From: Pseudomonas floridensis
Lineage (GTDB): Bacteria; Pseudomonadota; Gammaproteobacteria; Pseudomonadales; Pseudomonadaceae
Direction of reading: 5' to 3'
Assembly (NCBI RefSeq): GCF_002087235.1
Contig: NZ_MUIO01000035.1
Location: 1-35,584, forward strand
Length of the DNA stretch: 35,584 nt
The translations under genes were made by a program, and so were the position numbers. Positions 16,229 to 27,165 of this stretch are shown piece by piece. How positions within the stretch are numbered: position 1 is the first letter of the stretch; the number at the start of each line of letters is the position of its first letter. A model generated the notes under the pieces. The model had not been told where the DNA came from and made no database searches. It was given only the letters and a program-made list of their open reading frames with translations.

Positions 16229-18337
16229 TCAACATGCAGAGACATGCACAGGCACGCCATTCAATACCGCGTTGCCCGACAGCACATCGAGTTGACGCTC
16301 GTCAGTCAGGTCATTGGCGCTGACACCGGGCTGGTGCTGCGCAATCTCCATGCGCACACCTGCGCGGGCATGGCCCCAACCGTGAGGCAGACTGACCACG
16401 CCCGGCATCATGTCCAGACTGCCCAGCACCTGAACCTCGATCGTGCCAACCCGCGAACTGACACACACCTGCTGGCCGTCATTCAGGCCACGGCTGCTCA
16501 AATCGTCAGGATGCATGAGCAACTGATGGCGCGGCTTGCCTTTGACCAGCCGGTGATAGTTGTGCATCCATGAATTGTTGCTGCGTACATGCCTGCGTCC
16601 GATCAGCAGCAATTCACCGGTCTTTGCAATGGGTGCGGATTTGAATCGGGCGAGATCGGCGAGTATCACTTCAGGTGCCGCCTGCACATGGCAGTTGGCG
16701 GTCTTCAGGCGCTCTCCCAGGTTGGGTTGCAGTGCGCCCAGATCCAGACCGTGGGGGTGCGTATCCAGCATCGCCACGGAAAGTTTGTGAGCGGATGCAT
16801 CGCCGTAACGCCCTTTACGCAGCCCGTGGTCGATCATCTGCGCGGGCGGCATTGTCGGTTTCAATTCTTTCTGCGTCTTGGCGGCAAACGCCTGAGCGAG
16901 GCCGACAAAAATCTCCCAGTCGTGCAGCGCACCCTCGGGCTTGTCGAAAATCGCACGGTTGAAGCGGGTGACGTTGCGGACCGCCAAGGTGTTGAACGTG
17001 GTGTCGTAATGGTCGTTTTCCAGCGCGGATGTGGACGGCAGAATCAGGTCGGCATAGCGCGTGGTTTCATTGATGTACAAATCGATACTGAGCATGAACT
17101 CAAGGCCCTCCAGAGCCTGCTCAAGCTGTCGACCATTGGGCGTCGACAGCACCGGATTACCCGCCACGGTCACCAGCGCACGGACCTGCCCCTCTCCTTG
17201 CTGCAGCATTTCTTCGGCCAGCGCCGAGACCGGCAACTCGCCGCCGTACTCGGGCAGGCCTGACACGCGACTCTGCCAGCGATTGAAATGGCCACCAGAC
17301 GTCGAGCCGACGATGTCCACGGCAGGCTCGGTGCACAGCACGCCACCGACCCGGTCCAGATTGCCGGTCACCAGATTGATCAGTTGCACCAGCCAGTGGC
17401 ACAAGGTACCGAACGCCTGCGTGGAGACGCCCATGCGCCCATAACAAACCGACTTGTCGGCCGCAGCGAAGTCGCGGGCCAACTGCCGGATCTGCTCGGG
17501 CGACACACCACAGCGTGGACTCATGGCATCTGCAGTGAAATCGGCAATCGCCGCCCGTACCTCGTCCAGCCCGTCGACCGGCAAGTGACTGTCGCGGGTC
17601 AGCCCTTCATCGAACAAGGTATGCAACAGGCCGAACAGCAAAGCCGCGTCGCCGCCCGGACGCACGAACAGATGCTGATCGGCAATGGCCGCCGTCTCGC
17701 TGCGCCGCGGATCGACGACCACCACTTTGCCGCCACGGCCCTGAATGGCCTTGAGGCGTTTCTCCACATCCGGCACGGTCATGATGCTGCCATTGGACGC
17801 CAACGGGTTGCCGCCCAGGATCAGCATGAAATCCGTGTGATCAATGTCCGGAATCGGCAGCAGCATGCCGTGTCCGTACATCAGAAAGCTGGTCAGGTGA
17901 TGAGGCAACTGGTCCACCGACGTTGCGGAAAAGCGATTGCGCGTCTTGAGCAGGCCGAGAAAATAATTGCTGTGGGTCATCAGGCCGTAATTGTGAACGC
18001 TGGGGTTGCCCTGATAGACCGCTACCGCGTTCTGGCCATGGCGCTGCTGAATCCCGGACAGTTTTTCAGCCACCAGGTCGAACGCATCCTGCCAGGCAAT
18101 CGGCTGCCACTGGTCACCGGTGCGCAGCATCGGTTGGCGCAGGCGATCGGGATCATTCTGGATGTCTTGCAGCGCAACGGCCTTGGGGCAGATGTGCCCG
18201 CGACTGAACGGGTCCAGCGGATCACCCTTGATTGACGTGATCTTTCGCGTGGCGTCGGGTTCGGTGGTCGTTTCGATGGTCAGGCCGCAGATGGCCTCAC
18301 ACAGGTGGCAGGCGCGGTAGTGTTCGGTCCGGGTCAT
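16229..18337 (-). CDS. Molybdopterin-dependent oxidoreductase of unknown substrate
   Basis: A 702-residue member of the DMSO reductase superfamily. An N-terminal 4Fe-4S site uses C10, C13, C17 and C50 (CHLCEAICG, HICPK). The pterin-binding core has LILGGNPLASNGS and VVVDPRRSETA, and the C-terminal molybdopterin-dinucleotide domain starts near residue 600 (LMHPDDLSSRGLNDGQQV). There is no Tat or Sec signal, so it is probably cytoplasmic. Where formate dehydrogenases and NapA have the metal-binding Sec or Cys (RLCHSP), my alignment by eye gives SVDQLP, so D142 may take that place. No FAD/NADH subunit or electron-transfer partner is next to it. Its placement between grxD and argF is like P. aeruginosa PA3534. 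GAGG precedes the ATG. Confidence 0.85.
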   Translation of the reverse strand: MTRTEHYRACHLCEAICGLTIETTTEPDATRKITSIKGDPLDPFSRGHICPKAVALQDIQNDPDRLRQPMLRTGDQWQPIAWQDAFDLVAEKLSGIQQRHGQNAVAVYQGNPSVHNYGLMTHSNYFLGLLKTRNRFSATSVDQLPHHLTSFLMYGHGMLLPIPDIDHTDFMLILGGNPLASNGSIMTVPDVEKRLKAIQGRGGKVVVVDPRRSETAAIADQHLFVRPGGDAALLFGLLHTLFDEGLTRDSHLPVDGLDEVRAAIADFTADAMSPRCGVSPEQIRQLARDFAAADKSVCYGRMGVSTQAFGTLCHWLVQLINLVTGNLDRVGGVLCTEPAVDIVGSTSGGHFNRWQSRVSGLPEYGGELPVSALAEEMLQQGEGQVRALVTVAGNPVLSTPNGRQLEQALEGLEFMLSIDLYINETTRYADLILPSTSALENDHYDTTFNTLAVRNVTRFNRAIFDKPEGALHDWEIFVGLAQAFAAKTQKELKPTMPPAQMIDHGLRKGRYGDASAHKLSVAMLDTHPHGLDLGALQPNLGERLKTANCHVQAAPEVILADLARFKSAPIAKTGELLLIGRRHVRSNNSWMHNYHRLVKGKPRHQLLMHPDDLSSRGLNDGQQVCVSSRVGTIEVQVLGSLDMMPGVVSLPHGWGHARAGVRMEIAQHQPGVSANDLTDERQLDVLSGNAVLNGVPVHVSAC

Positions 18338-18470
18338 CGCAGCCTCATGGTCTTGTCATGGCAATCTCATCGATCGCGGAACAATCACTATGGTGCGTGG
18401 CGATGGCCTGCGCCACCCGGCTTCGCATCATGAATCAGGGCTCATCAGGCCAGCGGATGTGCCCGACCGG

Positions 18471-18764
18471 TCAGCCGCCGATAGGCGTAACCACTTTGCG
18501 TTGCAACTGGATCTCGGTCACGGTTTCGATCTGTTCCTGAGCCAGGTGCACACCCGTCAGGTCGCCAATGAGACGCCAGTGTTCATCGAGCCCGGAACTG
18601 ATGGTGGCCATCCGATCAATCATGCGCCGACCAGCGGTGCGTGTGACCTCGTCTTCACTGCGCAGCAGCTCGAAGGACATTGAGGTCATGGAAGCCGTGA
18701 GGTGGGTCAAGGTGCGGGCAGTCAGCCCGAGCAGTTCCGTTAGTTGACGCTCTTTTGAGTCCAT
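18471..18764 (-). CDS. Small hypothetical protein
   Basis: A 97-residue protein that I do not recognise. The ATG at 18764 lies about 8 nt after GGGGAG; a TTG at 18779 would add five residues and overlap the ribosome site. The sequence looks fully helical (TELLGLTARTLTHLTASMTS, then DEVTRTAGRRMIDRMATISS), with no Cys, signal peptide or membrane segment. It lies upstream of the molybdoenzyme on the same strand with a 133-nt gap, so cotranscription is possible. Codon use is like the neighbours. A role in maturation of that enzyme is only a guess. Confidence 0.75.
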   Translation of the reverse strand: MDSKERQLTELLGLTARTLTHLTASMTSMSFELLRSEDEVTRTAGRRMIDRMATISSGLDEHWRLIGDLTGVHLAQEQIETVTEIQLQRKVVTPIGG

Positions 18765-19057
18765 TCCCAATCTCCCCAATCAATGATGGTACCAACGAGG
18801 CTTTATAACCTACGGCCGATGTTATGGAAACGGTTCTTGTTTCAACTGCGTGATGCACGTCGCATTCGCCGCCGGACTGTTACAGGATTGGTACTAATTG
18901 CCAACCCCGGCTGACGCAGTGTACAAATGCTGCCTTTGCAACGTGAGGCAATGGCTATTGGCCTGCTTCAGAATAGTCAGTTTCCGCCGCTGTGCAGGAA
19001 TAAATGCACGGCTTGAAGACTGACTCCCTGATGACGGCCCACGTGCAAAAACAAGCA

Positions 19058-19099
19058 TGCTATTGGTAAGACGCGACATTTTTTTATACTATCGCGCCT
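19058..19099. promoter_or_regulatory. argF promoter overlapped by ArgR half-sites
   Basis: On the plus strand TTGGTA (19063-19068), a 16-nt spacer and TATACT (19085-19090) form a good sigma-70 promoter. On the minus strand TGTCGC-GTCTTACC-AA (from 19078) is an exact ArgR half-site (TGTCGC-N8-AA). A weaker one, AGGCGC-GATAGTAT-AA, starts exactly 21 bp away at 19099. Occupancy would cover the -35/-10 region, as expected of repression. The rest of the 18765-19204 gap shows nothing else. Confidence 0.68.
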
Positions 19100-19204
19100 C
19101 TCTTATTCGTCGCCTTGCGCGGCTTTCTCCGCAGCCTTCGCCCGTTTTTTCGATAAAACCCGGCTTTGAAACCCTGCGGTCTGTTGCAATAAAGGTAGTT
19201 AATC

Positions 19205-20125
19205 ATGAACGCCAGGCACTTTCTCTCGATGATGGATTACACCCCAGACGAACTGCTGGGCCTGATCCGTCGTGGCGTAGAGCTCAAAGACCTGCGAAAT
19301 CGCGGCGTGCTTTTTGAACCTCTGAAAAACCGGGTGCTGGGGATGATTTTCGAAAAATCCTCGACACGTACCCGTCTTTCCTTTGAAGCCGGCATGATCC
19401 AGCTGGGTGGCCAGGCCATTTTCCTGTCTCATCGCGACACGCAATTGGGCCGCGGCGAGCCGATTGCCGACAGCGCGAAGGTCATGTCGCGCATGCTCGA
19501 CGCGGTGATGATCCGCACTTATGCACACAGCAACCTGACCGAATTTGCCGCCAATTCACGCGTGCCGGTCATCAATGGCCTGTCTGACGACCTGCACCCG
19601 TGCCAGTTGCTGGCCGACATGCAGACCTTCCTGGAACATCGCGGCTCGATCAAGGGCAAGACCGTGGCCTGGATCGGCGACGGCAACAACATGTGCAACA
19701 GCTATATAGAGGCGGCGATCCGGTTCGACTTTCAGTTGCGCGTCGCCTGCCCGCTTGGCTACGAACCCAACCCTGAATTCATGGCGCTGGCGGGTGATCG
19801 GGTGACGATCGTGCGCGATCCAAAAGCAGCAGTCGCCGGTGCCCATCTGGTCAGCACCGATGTCTGGACCTCCATGGGGCAGGAAGAAGAAACCGCCAAG
19901 CGCATGGCCTTGTTCGCGCCGTTCCAGGTCACTCGTGCCCTGCTCGACCTGGCTGACAAGGATGTATTGTTCATGCACTGCCTGCCCGCTCACCGTGGCG
20001 AGGAAATCAGTGTCGATCTGCTGGATGACCCGCGCTCGGTGGCCTGGGATCAGGCGGAAAACCGCCTGCATGCGCAAAAGGCATTGCTGGAGTTTCTCGT
20101 CGCGCCGTCCTGCCAGCCCGCATGA
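19205..20125 (+). CDS. argF: Ornithine carbamoyltransferase, anabolic
   Basis: Makes citrulline from ornithine and carbamoyl phosphate in arginine synthesis. The 306-residue protein has the carbamoyl-phosphate loop STRTR (53-57), HPCQ (131-134), the ornithine-binding D219 with SMG (223-225), and [10 protein letters not shown] starting at 258. Length and motifs fit anabolic ArgF rather than the catabolic ArcB (about 336 aa). The promoter is overlapped by ArgR-like sites. The stop codon overlaps the start of an ABC ATPase gene (ATGA), so the two are coupled. Confidence 0.97.
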   Translation: MNARHFLSMMDYTPDELLGLIRRGVELKDLRNRGVLFEPLKNRVLGMIFEKSSTRTRLSFEAGMIQLGGQAIFLSHRDTQLGRGEPIADSAKVMSRMLDAVMIRTYAHSNLTEFAANSRVPVINGLSDDLHPCQLLADMQTFLEHRGSIKGKTVAWIGDGNNMCNSYIEAAIRFDFQLRVACPLGYEPNPEFMALAGDRVTIVRDPKAAVAGAHLVSTDVWTSMGQEEETAKRMALFAPFQVTRALLDLADKDVLFMHCLPAHRGEEISVDLLDDPRSVAWDQAENRLHAQKALLEFLVAPSCQPA

Positions 20126-21198
20126 GTCAGGCGTTGCTGCTGAACCTGCGCAATCTGGCGTGCGGCTATGACAACCAGCGCGTGGTGCAGGACCTCAATC
20201 TGCACCTCAACGCCGGTGATATCGGCTGCCTGCTGGGATCCTCAGGCTGCGGCAAAACCACCACCTTGCGCGCCATTGCCGGTTTCGAACCGATTCATGC
20301 CGGCGAAATCACCCTGGCGGGAGAGGTCATCTCGCGTCCCGGCTGGACCCTGGCACCGGAAAAACGCCGCATCGGCATGGTGTTTCAGGACTACGCCCTG
20401 TTCCCACACCTGAACGTTGCGCAAAATATCGCGTTCGGTATCCGCAAACACCCACGCCTTGAGCAAGTGACAAGCGAGTTGCTGGAGCTGGTCAACCTGG
20501 TCGGACTGGGCAAGCGGTATCCTCACGAACTGTCGGGCGGACAGCAACAACGCGTCGCACTCGCCCGGGCCCTGGCGCCAGAGCCGCAATTGCTGTTGCT
20601 CGATGAGCCTTTTTCCAATCTGGACGGCGAGTTGCGCAGGCGGTTGAGCCATGAGGTGCGTGACATCCTCAAGGCCCGTGGCACGAGCGCGATTCTGGTT
20701 ACTCACGATCAGGAAGAAGCTTTCGCGGTCAGCGATCATGTCGGTGTGTTCAAGGAAGGTCGGCTGGAACAGTGGGACACGCCTTACAACCTGTATCACG
20801 AACCGCAGACGCCATTCGTCGCGAGTTTCATCGGACAGGGCTACTTCATTCGCGGGCAGATGATCGACCCTGAATCGGTGCAGACCGAACTCGGTGTGCT
20901 GCGCGGCAACCGTGCTTATCCGGGCGTCGCAGGCAGTGCGGTGGAGGTGCTGCTGCGTCCGGACGACATTGTTCATGCACCGCAAAGCGCCTTGAAGGCA
21001 CGCGTCATCGGCAGAACATTCCAAGGCGCCTCGACGCTGTATCGTCTGCAATTGCCGACCGGCAGCCAGCTTGAAGCGATTTTTCCCAGCCATGCCGATC
21101 ACATGGCTGGCGAAGATGTCGGCATCGAAGTAGCGGCTGACCACCTGGTGCTGTTCGCCGCGCCGGGCAGTGTCGCCGCGCACCGGGTCAGCGACTGA
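20122..21198 (+). CDS. ABC transporter ATP-binding protein, FbpC/PotA-like (orphan)
   Basis: A 358-residue ATPase of the importer class with C-terminal TOBE-like domain. Walker A is GSSGCGKTT (39-47), the Q-loop is in [10 protein letters not shown], the signature LSGGQQQR is at 137-144, Walker B LLLLDEP ends at 163, and the switch His is H195 (THDQEEAF). The region from about 230 on ([10 protein letters not shown] and on) is the regulatory extension found in FbpC, PotA and CysA-type ATPases. No permease or binding protein is adjacent. The ATG overlaps the argF stop by 4 nt. The neighbour argF may mean no more than an old operon junction. Ferric iron is the closest substrate by resemblance, but it is not established. 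Confidence 0.85.
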   Translation: MSQALLLNLRNLACGYDNQRVVQDLNLHLNAGDIGCLLGSSGCGKTTTLRAIAGFEPIHAGEITLAGEVISRPGWTLAPEKRRIGMVFQDYALFPHLNVAQNIAFGIRKHPRLEQVTSELLELVNLVGLGKRYPHELSGGQQQRVALARALAPEPQLLLLDEPFSNLDGELRRRLSHEVRDILKARGTSAILVTHDQEEAFAVSDHVGVFKEGRLEQWDTPYNLYHEPQTPFVASFIGQGYFIRGQMIDPESVQTELGVLRGNRAYPGVAGSAVEVLLRPDDIVHAPQSALKARVIGRTFQGASTLYRLQLPTGSQLEAIFPSHADHMAGEDVGIEVAADHLVLFAAPGSVAAHRVSD

Positions 21199-21204
21199 TC
21201 CGGC

Positions 21205-21675
21205 TCATTCACGGCCGATTGGCGCAAAGACAGCGCTGGTGTTCGCGGCCAGCACTGTCGCCGACAATTCAACCTCCAGCCCTCTTCTTCCTGCGCTGAC
21301 GAAAATGGTTTCGACGGGCATGGCCGTCTCGTCAATGAATGTGCGCAGACGCTTTTTCTGTCCCAGCGGACTGATACCGCCCAACAGGTAACCGGTCGAG
21401 CGCTGTGCCGCCGCCGGATCGGCCATCTCGGTTTTCTTCACCCCTGCAGCCTGCGCGAGGGCTTTGAGGTCAAGCGTTCCGACGACCGGCACCACGGCGA
21501 CCAATAGCTCACCCTTTTCGGTACTGGCCAGTAGCGTCTTGAATACGCGTGCCGGTTCCAGCCCCAGCTTTTCTGCCGCCTCCAGACCATAAGAGGCGGC
21601 TTTGGGATCGTGTTCATAACTGTGAATACGGTGTTCGGCGCGAACTTTTTTCAATAAATCCAGGGCGGGGGTCAT
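21205..21675 (-). CDS. ybaK: Cys-tRNA(Pro)/Cys-tRNA(Cys) deacylase YbaK family
   Basis: A 156-residue single-domain editing protein that hydrolyses tRNA-Pro mischarged with cysteine. Family features are the N-terminal TPALDLLKK, VFKTLLA with the conserved Lys, GYLLGGISPLGQKK with the GGxSP motif, and IFVSAGRRGLEVELS near the end. It has no ProRS catalytic domain, so it is a stand-alone editing factor. It converges on the ABC ATPase gene with only 6 nt between the stop codons and no terminator there. Confidence 0.93.
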   Translation of the reverse strand: MTPALDLLKKVRAEHRIHSYEHDPKAASYGLEAAEKLGLEPARVFKTLLASTEKGELLVAVVPVVGTLDLKALAQAAGVKKTEMADPAAAQRSTGYLLGGISPLGQKKRLRTFIDETAMPVETIFVSAGRRGLEVELSATVLAANTSAVFAPIGRE

Positions 21676-21857
21676 GCGTCACTCCGGGCAGATCAGGGCG
21701 CTCACTACTTTAAGCCAAATATTCGAGGCACGCCTTGATACGCCATGCCTGCAACAGTGATGGCTATTTAAAACCATAAAGAGATTTCCTACAAAACATG
21801 CAGAAACGAACGGAAATCAAACCATGATATTTTTCAGTGACCGTTCAGTTCCGACCT

Positions 21858-21901
21858 TTGACAGGGTTCTTTCTTGTCTATATTTTTTCGTTTACGAATA
21901 T
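21858..21901 (+). promoter_or_regulatory. glpF promoter with GlpR-like operator
   Basis: TTGACA (21858-21863), a 17-nt spacer and TATTTT (21881-21886) make a strong sigma-70 promoter. Right after it, TTCG-TTTA-CGAA (21887-21898) has the core of the GlpR operator (TTCG-N4-CGAA) known from E. coli; ATCGAAC follows at about 21902. The operator covers the expected transcription start, which fits repression by GlpR. The rest of the 21676-22026 gap shows nothing I can name. Confidence 0.65.
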
Positions 21902-22026
21902 TATCGAACGCGGTTTTTCGGTATAACTCGCATCAGTGATCAGAATCTCAAGGATTCCGATACGCCGAAATAACGAGCATCCGTGCCTGCATACGGTGCC
22001 GCGACAAAAACAAAAAAGAGGTACTC

Positions 22027-22896
22027 ATGACCATCGCAACTCAACAACCGACACTGACCGGACAATGCACGGCTGAATTTCTGGGCACTGCCCTGATGAT
22101 TTTTTTCGGGACGGGATGCGTTGCAGCGCTCAAAGTCGCGGGTGCCACTTTCGGTCTTTGGGAAATCTGCATCATCTGGGGCATGGCCGTCAGCATGGGC
22201 ATTTACCTGAGTGCGGGTATTTCCGGGGCTCACCTCAATCCGGCCGTCAGCATCGCGCTGAGCCTGTTTGCCGGATTCGAAAAGCGAAAGTTGCCCTTTT
22301 ACATCGCCTCGCAGATTGCCGGTGCGTTCTGCGGTGCCGGTCTGGTGTACCTCCTGTACGTCAGCCTTTTTTTCGACTTCGAACATGCTCATCACATCAT
22401 TCGTGGCAGCGAACAAAGCCTTGAACTGGCTTCGGTGTTTTCGACCTACCCCAATCCCGCCATTTCCGTCGGCCAGGCCTTTCTGGTCGAAGTGGTCATC
22501 ACCACCATTCTGATGGGCGTCATCATGGCCTTGGGTGATGACAACAATGGTCTGCCCCGTGGCGCGCTGGCACCTCTGTTGATCGGTCTGCTGGTTGCCG
22601 TAATCGGTAGCGCCATGGGTCCGCTGACCGGCTTTGCCATGAACCCGGCGCGGGACTTCGGCCCGAAACTGATGACGTTCATTGCCGGCTGGGGTGAGAT
22701 AGCATTCACCGGCGGTCGTGACATACCTTATTTCCTGGTTCCGATTTTTGCGCCCATTCTGGGTGCCTGCCTCGGCGCTGCCGGTTATCGTGCCCTGATT
22801 GCGCGTCACCTGCCGAGCGCCGTTCCTGCTGAAAACGAAAAAGAACTCGATAAAGACACCAACGTGGTACGCGGCAAAGTTCAGGCGTCATCTTGA
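22027..22896 (+). CDS. glpF: Glycerol facilitator (aquaglyceroporin)
   Basis: A cytoplasmic-membrane channel for glycerol uptake by diffusion. The 289-residue protein has the MIP-family pair of NPA motifs, GAHLNPAVSIA (71-73) and FAMNPARDFGP (206-208). D210 after the second NPA marks the glycerol-conducting branch rather than pure water channels. Hydrophobic segments fit six membrane helices plus two half-helices. It is the first gene of the glp cluster, 30 nt before glpK, and probably shares one transcript with it. Confidence 0.96.
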   Translation: MTIATQQPTLTGQCTAEFLGTALMIFFGTGCVAALKVAGATFGLWEICIIWGMAVSMGIYLSAGISGAHLNPAVSIALSLFAGFEKRKLPFYIASQIAGAFCGAGLVYLLYVSLFFDFEHAHHIIRGSEQSLELASVFSTYPNPAISVGQAFLVEVVITTILMGVIMALGDDNNGLPRGALAPLLIGLLVAVIGSAMGPLTGFAMNPARDFGPKLMTFIAGWGEIAFTGGRDIPYFLVPIFAPILGACLGAAGYRALIARHLPSAVPAENEKELDKDTNVVRGKVQASS

Positions 22897-22911
22897 ATTC
22901 CACCCCAATAA

Positions 22912-24432
<1,521 letters not shown>

Positions 24433-24523
24433 TCGTCTGACGGGGAGCAGGATTCAGGCTGACAGGGGCCATGTCCCTGCGGCATGATGGGCGCCATTTG
24501 CAGAGGGCGCCCAAGGAAAAACA

Positions 24524-25279
24524 ATGAACCTGCCTCCCCGCCAACAACAGATCCTCGAACTGGTCCGTGATCGCGGCTATGTCAGCATCGATGAAATGGC
24601 GACGCTGTTCGTCGTGACCCCGCAAACCATCCGTCGAGACATCAACCAGCTTGCGGAAATGAACCTGCTGCGCCGCTACCACGGTGGCGCGGCCTATGAT
24701 TCCAGCATCGAAAACACCGCTTACGCGATGCGCGCGGATCAGATGCGCGATGAGAAACAACGCATCGCCGAAGCCATCGCGGCGCAGATTCCCGACAATG
24801 CCTCGCTGTTCATCAACATCGGCACCACCACCGAATCCATCGCCCGCGCCCTGCTCAACCACAACAACCTGAAGATCATCACCAACAACCTGCATGTGGC
24901 CTCGATCCTGAGCGCCAAGGATGATTTCGAAGTGCTGCTGGCGGGCGGTAACGTACGCCGGGATGGCGGCGTGGTCGGCCAGGCCAGTGTCGACTTCATT
25001 TCGCAGTTCAAGGTCGACTTTGCCTTGGTGGGCATCAGCGGTATCGATGAAGACGGCAGCCTGCTGGATTTCGATTATCAGGAAGTCCGGGTATCGCAAG
25101 CGATCATCGCCAATGCGCGTAAAGTGCTGTTGGCGGCGGATTCCAGCAAGTTTGGGCGCAATGCCATGGTCCGCTTGGGGCCCATCAGTCTGATCGACTG
25201 CCTCGTCACTGACCAGCCGCCAGTGCCGGCGCTGCAACAATTGCTGAACCAACACAAGATTCGTCTCGAAGTGGTTTGA
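24524..25279 (+). CDS. glpR: Glycerol-3-phosphate regulon repressor, DeoR family
   Basis: A 251-residue DeoR-type repressor. Residues 1-57 form the winged HTH ([40 protein letters not shown]). The rest is the DeoR sugar-phosphate sensor domain with [13 protein letters not shown] and [16 protein letters not shown]. Its location between glpK and glpD, plus operator-like palindromes upstream of glpF and glpD, supports the assignment. It follows glpK by 91 nt that include a small GC hairpin (CAGGG..CCCTG near 24460-24475), so its level may differ from that of glpFK. Confidence 0.95.
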   Translation: MNLPPRQQQILELVRDRGYVSIDEMATLFVVTPQTIRRDINQLAEMNLLRRYHGGAAYDSSIENTAYAMRADQMRDEKQRIAEAIAAQIPDNASLFINIGTTTESIARALLNHNNLKIITNNLHVASILSAKDDFEVLLAGGNVRRDGGVVGQASVDFISQFKVDFALVGISGIDEDGSLLDFDYQEVRVSQAIIANARKVLLAADSSKFGRNAMVRLGPISLIDCLVTDQPPVPALQQLLNQHKIRLEVV

Positions 25280-25442
25280 TCCGGTCCTCGGCAGGCTTGC
25301 CCGCACTCCTCGCTCAAGCCTGAACGACGGAAGCGGGAGTGTTGACGAAAAACTGCACCTTGACTGAATGCACCGCCAACGCTCTGCGTCGGTACTTGCA
25401 GCGATGAGCAGCGATTCACACGCCTGCCAATCCCGTCCTACA

Positions 25443-25552
25443 ATGTTCATTTTTGTTCTTTTCTAATCCCTTCATCAGTAATTTCAATCAATACTTGCTG
25501 GCGAGGGGATTTTTATTACGCTATGATTTTCGAAAGTGAACATTAATGTTCA
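25443..25552. promoter_or_regulatory. glpD control region with GlpR-like palindrome
   Basis: TGAACATTAATGTTCA (25537-25552) is a perfect 16-bp palindrome made of the ATGTTC half-sites of GlpR operators. A second imperfect cluster, ATGTTCATTTTTGTTC, lies at 25443-25458. TATGAT (25522-25527) just before the palindrome may be the -10 element; I see no -35 at proper spacing. This covers the informative part of the 319-nt gap between glpR and glpD. Confidence 0.55.
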
Positions 25553-25598
25553 GATTCGCCTTTCGAGCCAAGCTCACGCATTCTCCAGGAGGCCAACA

Positions 25599-27140
25599 AT
25601 GCCCCACACTCACGCGACAACCGCTGCCCCTCTCTCCGAGGTTTACGACATCGCCGTGATCGGTGGTGGCATCAATGGGGTGGGCATCGCGGCAGACGCC
25701 TCCGGTCGTGGCTTGTCGGTCTTCCTGTGCGAAAAGGACGACCTTGCGAGCCACACCTCGTCGGCCAGCAGCAAGCTGATCCACGGTGGCCTGCGTTACC
25801 TGGAGCATTATGAGTTCCGTCTGGTGCGTGAAGCGCTGGCAGAGCGTGAAGTGTTGCTGGCCAAGGCACCGCATATCGTCAAGCCGATGCGTTTCGTCCT
25901 GCCGCACCGTCCGCACCTGCGTCCTGCGTGGATGATCCGTGCTGGTATGTTCCTTTACGATCATCTGGGCAAGCGTGAAAAGCTGCCGGCCTCGCGCACC
26001 ATTCGCTTTGGTGCAGACAGTCCGCTGAATGCCAGCATCACCAAGGGCTTCGAATATTCCGACTGCTGGGTCGATGACGCCCGTCTGGTCGTGCTCAACG
26101 CGATGGCAGCCCGTGAAAACGGTGCGCACATCCACACCCAGACCCGTTGCGTCAGTGCGCGTCGTATCAAAGGCATGTGGCACCTGCATCTGGAACGCAG
26201 CGATGGCAGCCTGTTTTCGATCCACGCCAAGGCACTGGTCAACGCAGCTGGCCCATGGGTGGCCAAGTTCATCCGTGAGGACCTCAAGCTTGAGTCGGCC
26301 TACGGTATTCGTCTGATTCAAGGTAGCCACCTGATCGTGCCGAAGCTGTACGAAGGCGAGCATGCGTTCATTCTTCAGAACGAAGACAAACGCATCGTCT
26401 TCACAATTCCGTACATGGATCACTTCACGATCGTCGGCACCACTGACCGTGAATACCAGGGCGATCCGAACAAGGTGGAAATCACCGACGGCGAGATGGA
26501 TTACGTGCTCAAGGTGGCCAATGACCACTTCAAGAAGCAACTGACTCGCGCCGACGTTCTGCATACCTACTCAGGCGTGCGCCCACTGTGCAACGACGAA
26601 TCCGACAACCCGTCGGCCATCACTCGCGACTACACGCTGTCGCTGTCCGGTGGTGGCGACGAAGCGCCGATCCTGTCGGTGTTTGGCGGCAAACTGACCA
26701 CGTACCGCAAGCTGGCCGAGTCGGCCATGGCGCAACTGGCACCGTTCTTCAAACAGATGAAACCGGGCTGGACTGCCAAATCCGCATTGCCAGGCGGTGA
26801 AGACATGACCACGCCAGAAGCGCTGGCGGGCGAACTGACCCGTCGCTTCAACTGGCTGCCTGAACCGATCGCCAAGCGTTGGGCCATCACCTACGGCAGC
26901 CGCAGCTGGCGTTTGCTGGAAGGTGTGCAGAGCCTGGAAGACATGGGTCTGCACCTCGGTGGCGGTTTGTATACCCGCGAGGTGGACTACCTGTGCGATC
27001 AGGAATGGGCCACCAACGTCGATGACATTCTGTGGCGTCGTACCAAACTGGGCCTGTTCACTACGCCTGAAGAACAGGCGAGCGTGCGCAGCTACCTGGA
27101 AACCGTTGCACGCAACAAGGCGGCCATCGAAGCAGCCTGA
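25599..27140 (+). CDS. glpD: Aerobic glycerol-3-phosphate dehydrogenase
   Basis: Oxidises glycerol 3-phosphate to dihydroxyacetone phosphate and feeds electrons to the quinone pool at the inner face of the membrane. The ATG at 25599 is preceded by CAGGAGGCC, an excellent ribosome site, giving 513 residues. The FAD-binding motif IGGGINGVGIA is at 21-31; SSKLIHGGLRYLEHYEF and the later VFGGKLTTYRKLAE are family signatures. An in-frame extension to 25536 would run through the GlpR palindrome and is rejected. Confidence 0.98.
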   Translation: MPHTHATTAAPLSEVYDIAVIGGGINGVGIAADASGRGLSVFLCEKDDLASHTSSASSKLIHGGLRYLEHYEFRLVREALAEREVLLAKAPHIVKPMRFVLPHRPHLRPAWMIRAGMFLYDHLGKREKLPASRTIRFGADSPLNASITKGFEYSDCWVDDARLVVLNAMAARENGAHIHTQTRCVSARRIKGMWHLHLERSDGSLFSIHAKALVNAAGPWVAKFIREDLKLESAYGIRLIQGSHLIVPKLYEGEHAFILQNEDKRIVFTIPYMDHFTIVGTTDREYQGDPNKVEITDGEMDYVLKVANDHFKKQLTRADVLHTYSGVRPLCNDESDNPSAITRDYTLSLSGGGDEAPILSVFGGKLTTYRKLAESAMAQLAPFFKQMKPGWTAKSALPGGEDMTTPEALAGELTRRFNWLPEPIAKRWAITYGSRSWRLLEGVQSLEDMGLHLGGGLYTREVDYLCDQEWATNVDDILWRRTKLGLFTTPEEQASVRSYLETVARNKAAIEAA

Positions 27141-27165
27141 TGGCGTCACTGATCAAGACCGTGTC

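Noticed and set aside
25285..25300. GGCTTGCCCGC resembling part of a Pseudomonas REP element
   Set aside because: Only one arm is present and no inverted partner is nearby; too short to call.
25536..25598. N-terminal extension of glpD
   Set aside because: It reads through the GlpR-like palindrome, while a strong AGGAGG site precedes the ATG at 25599.
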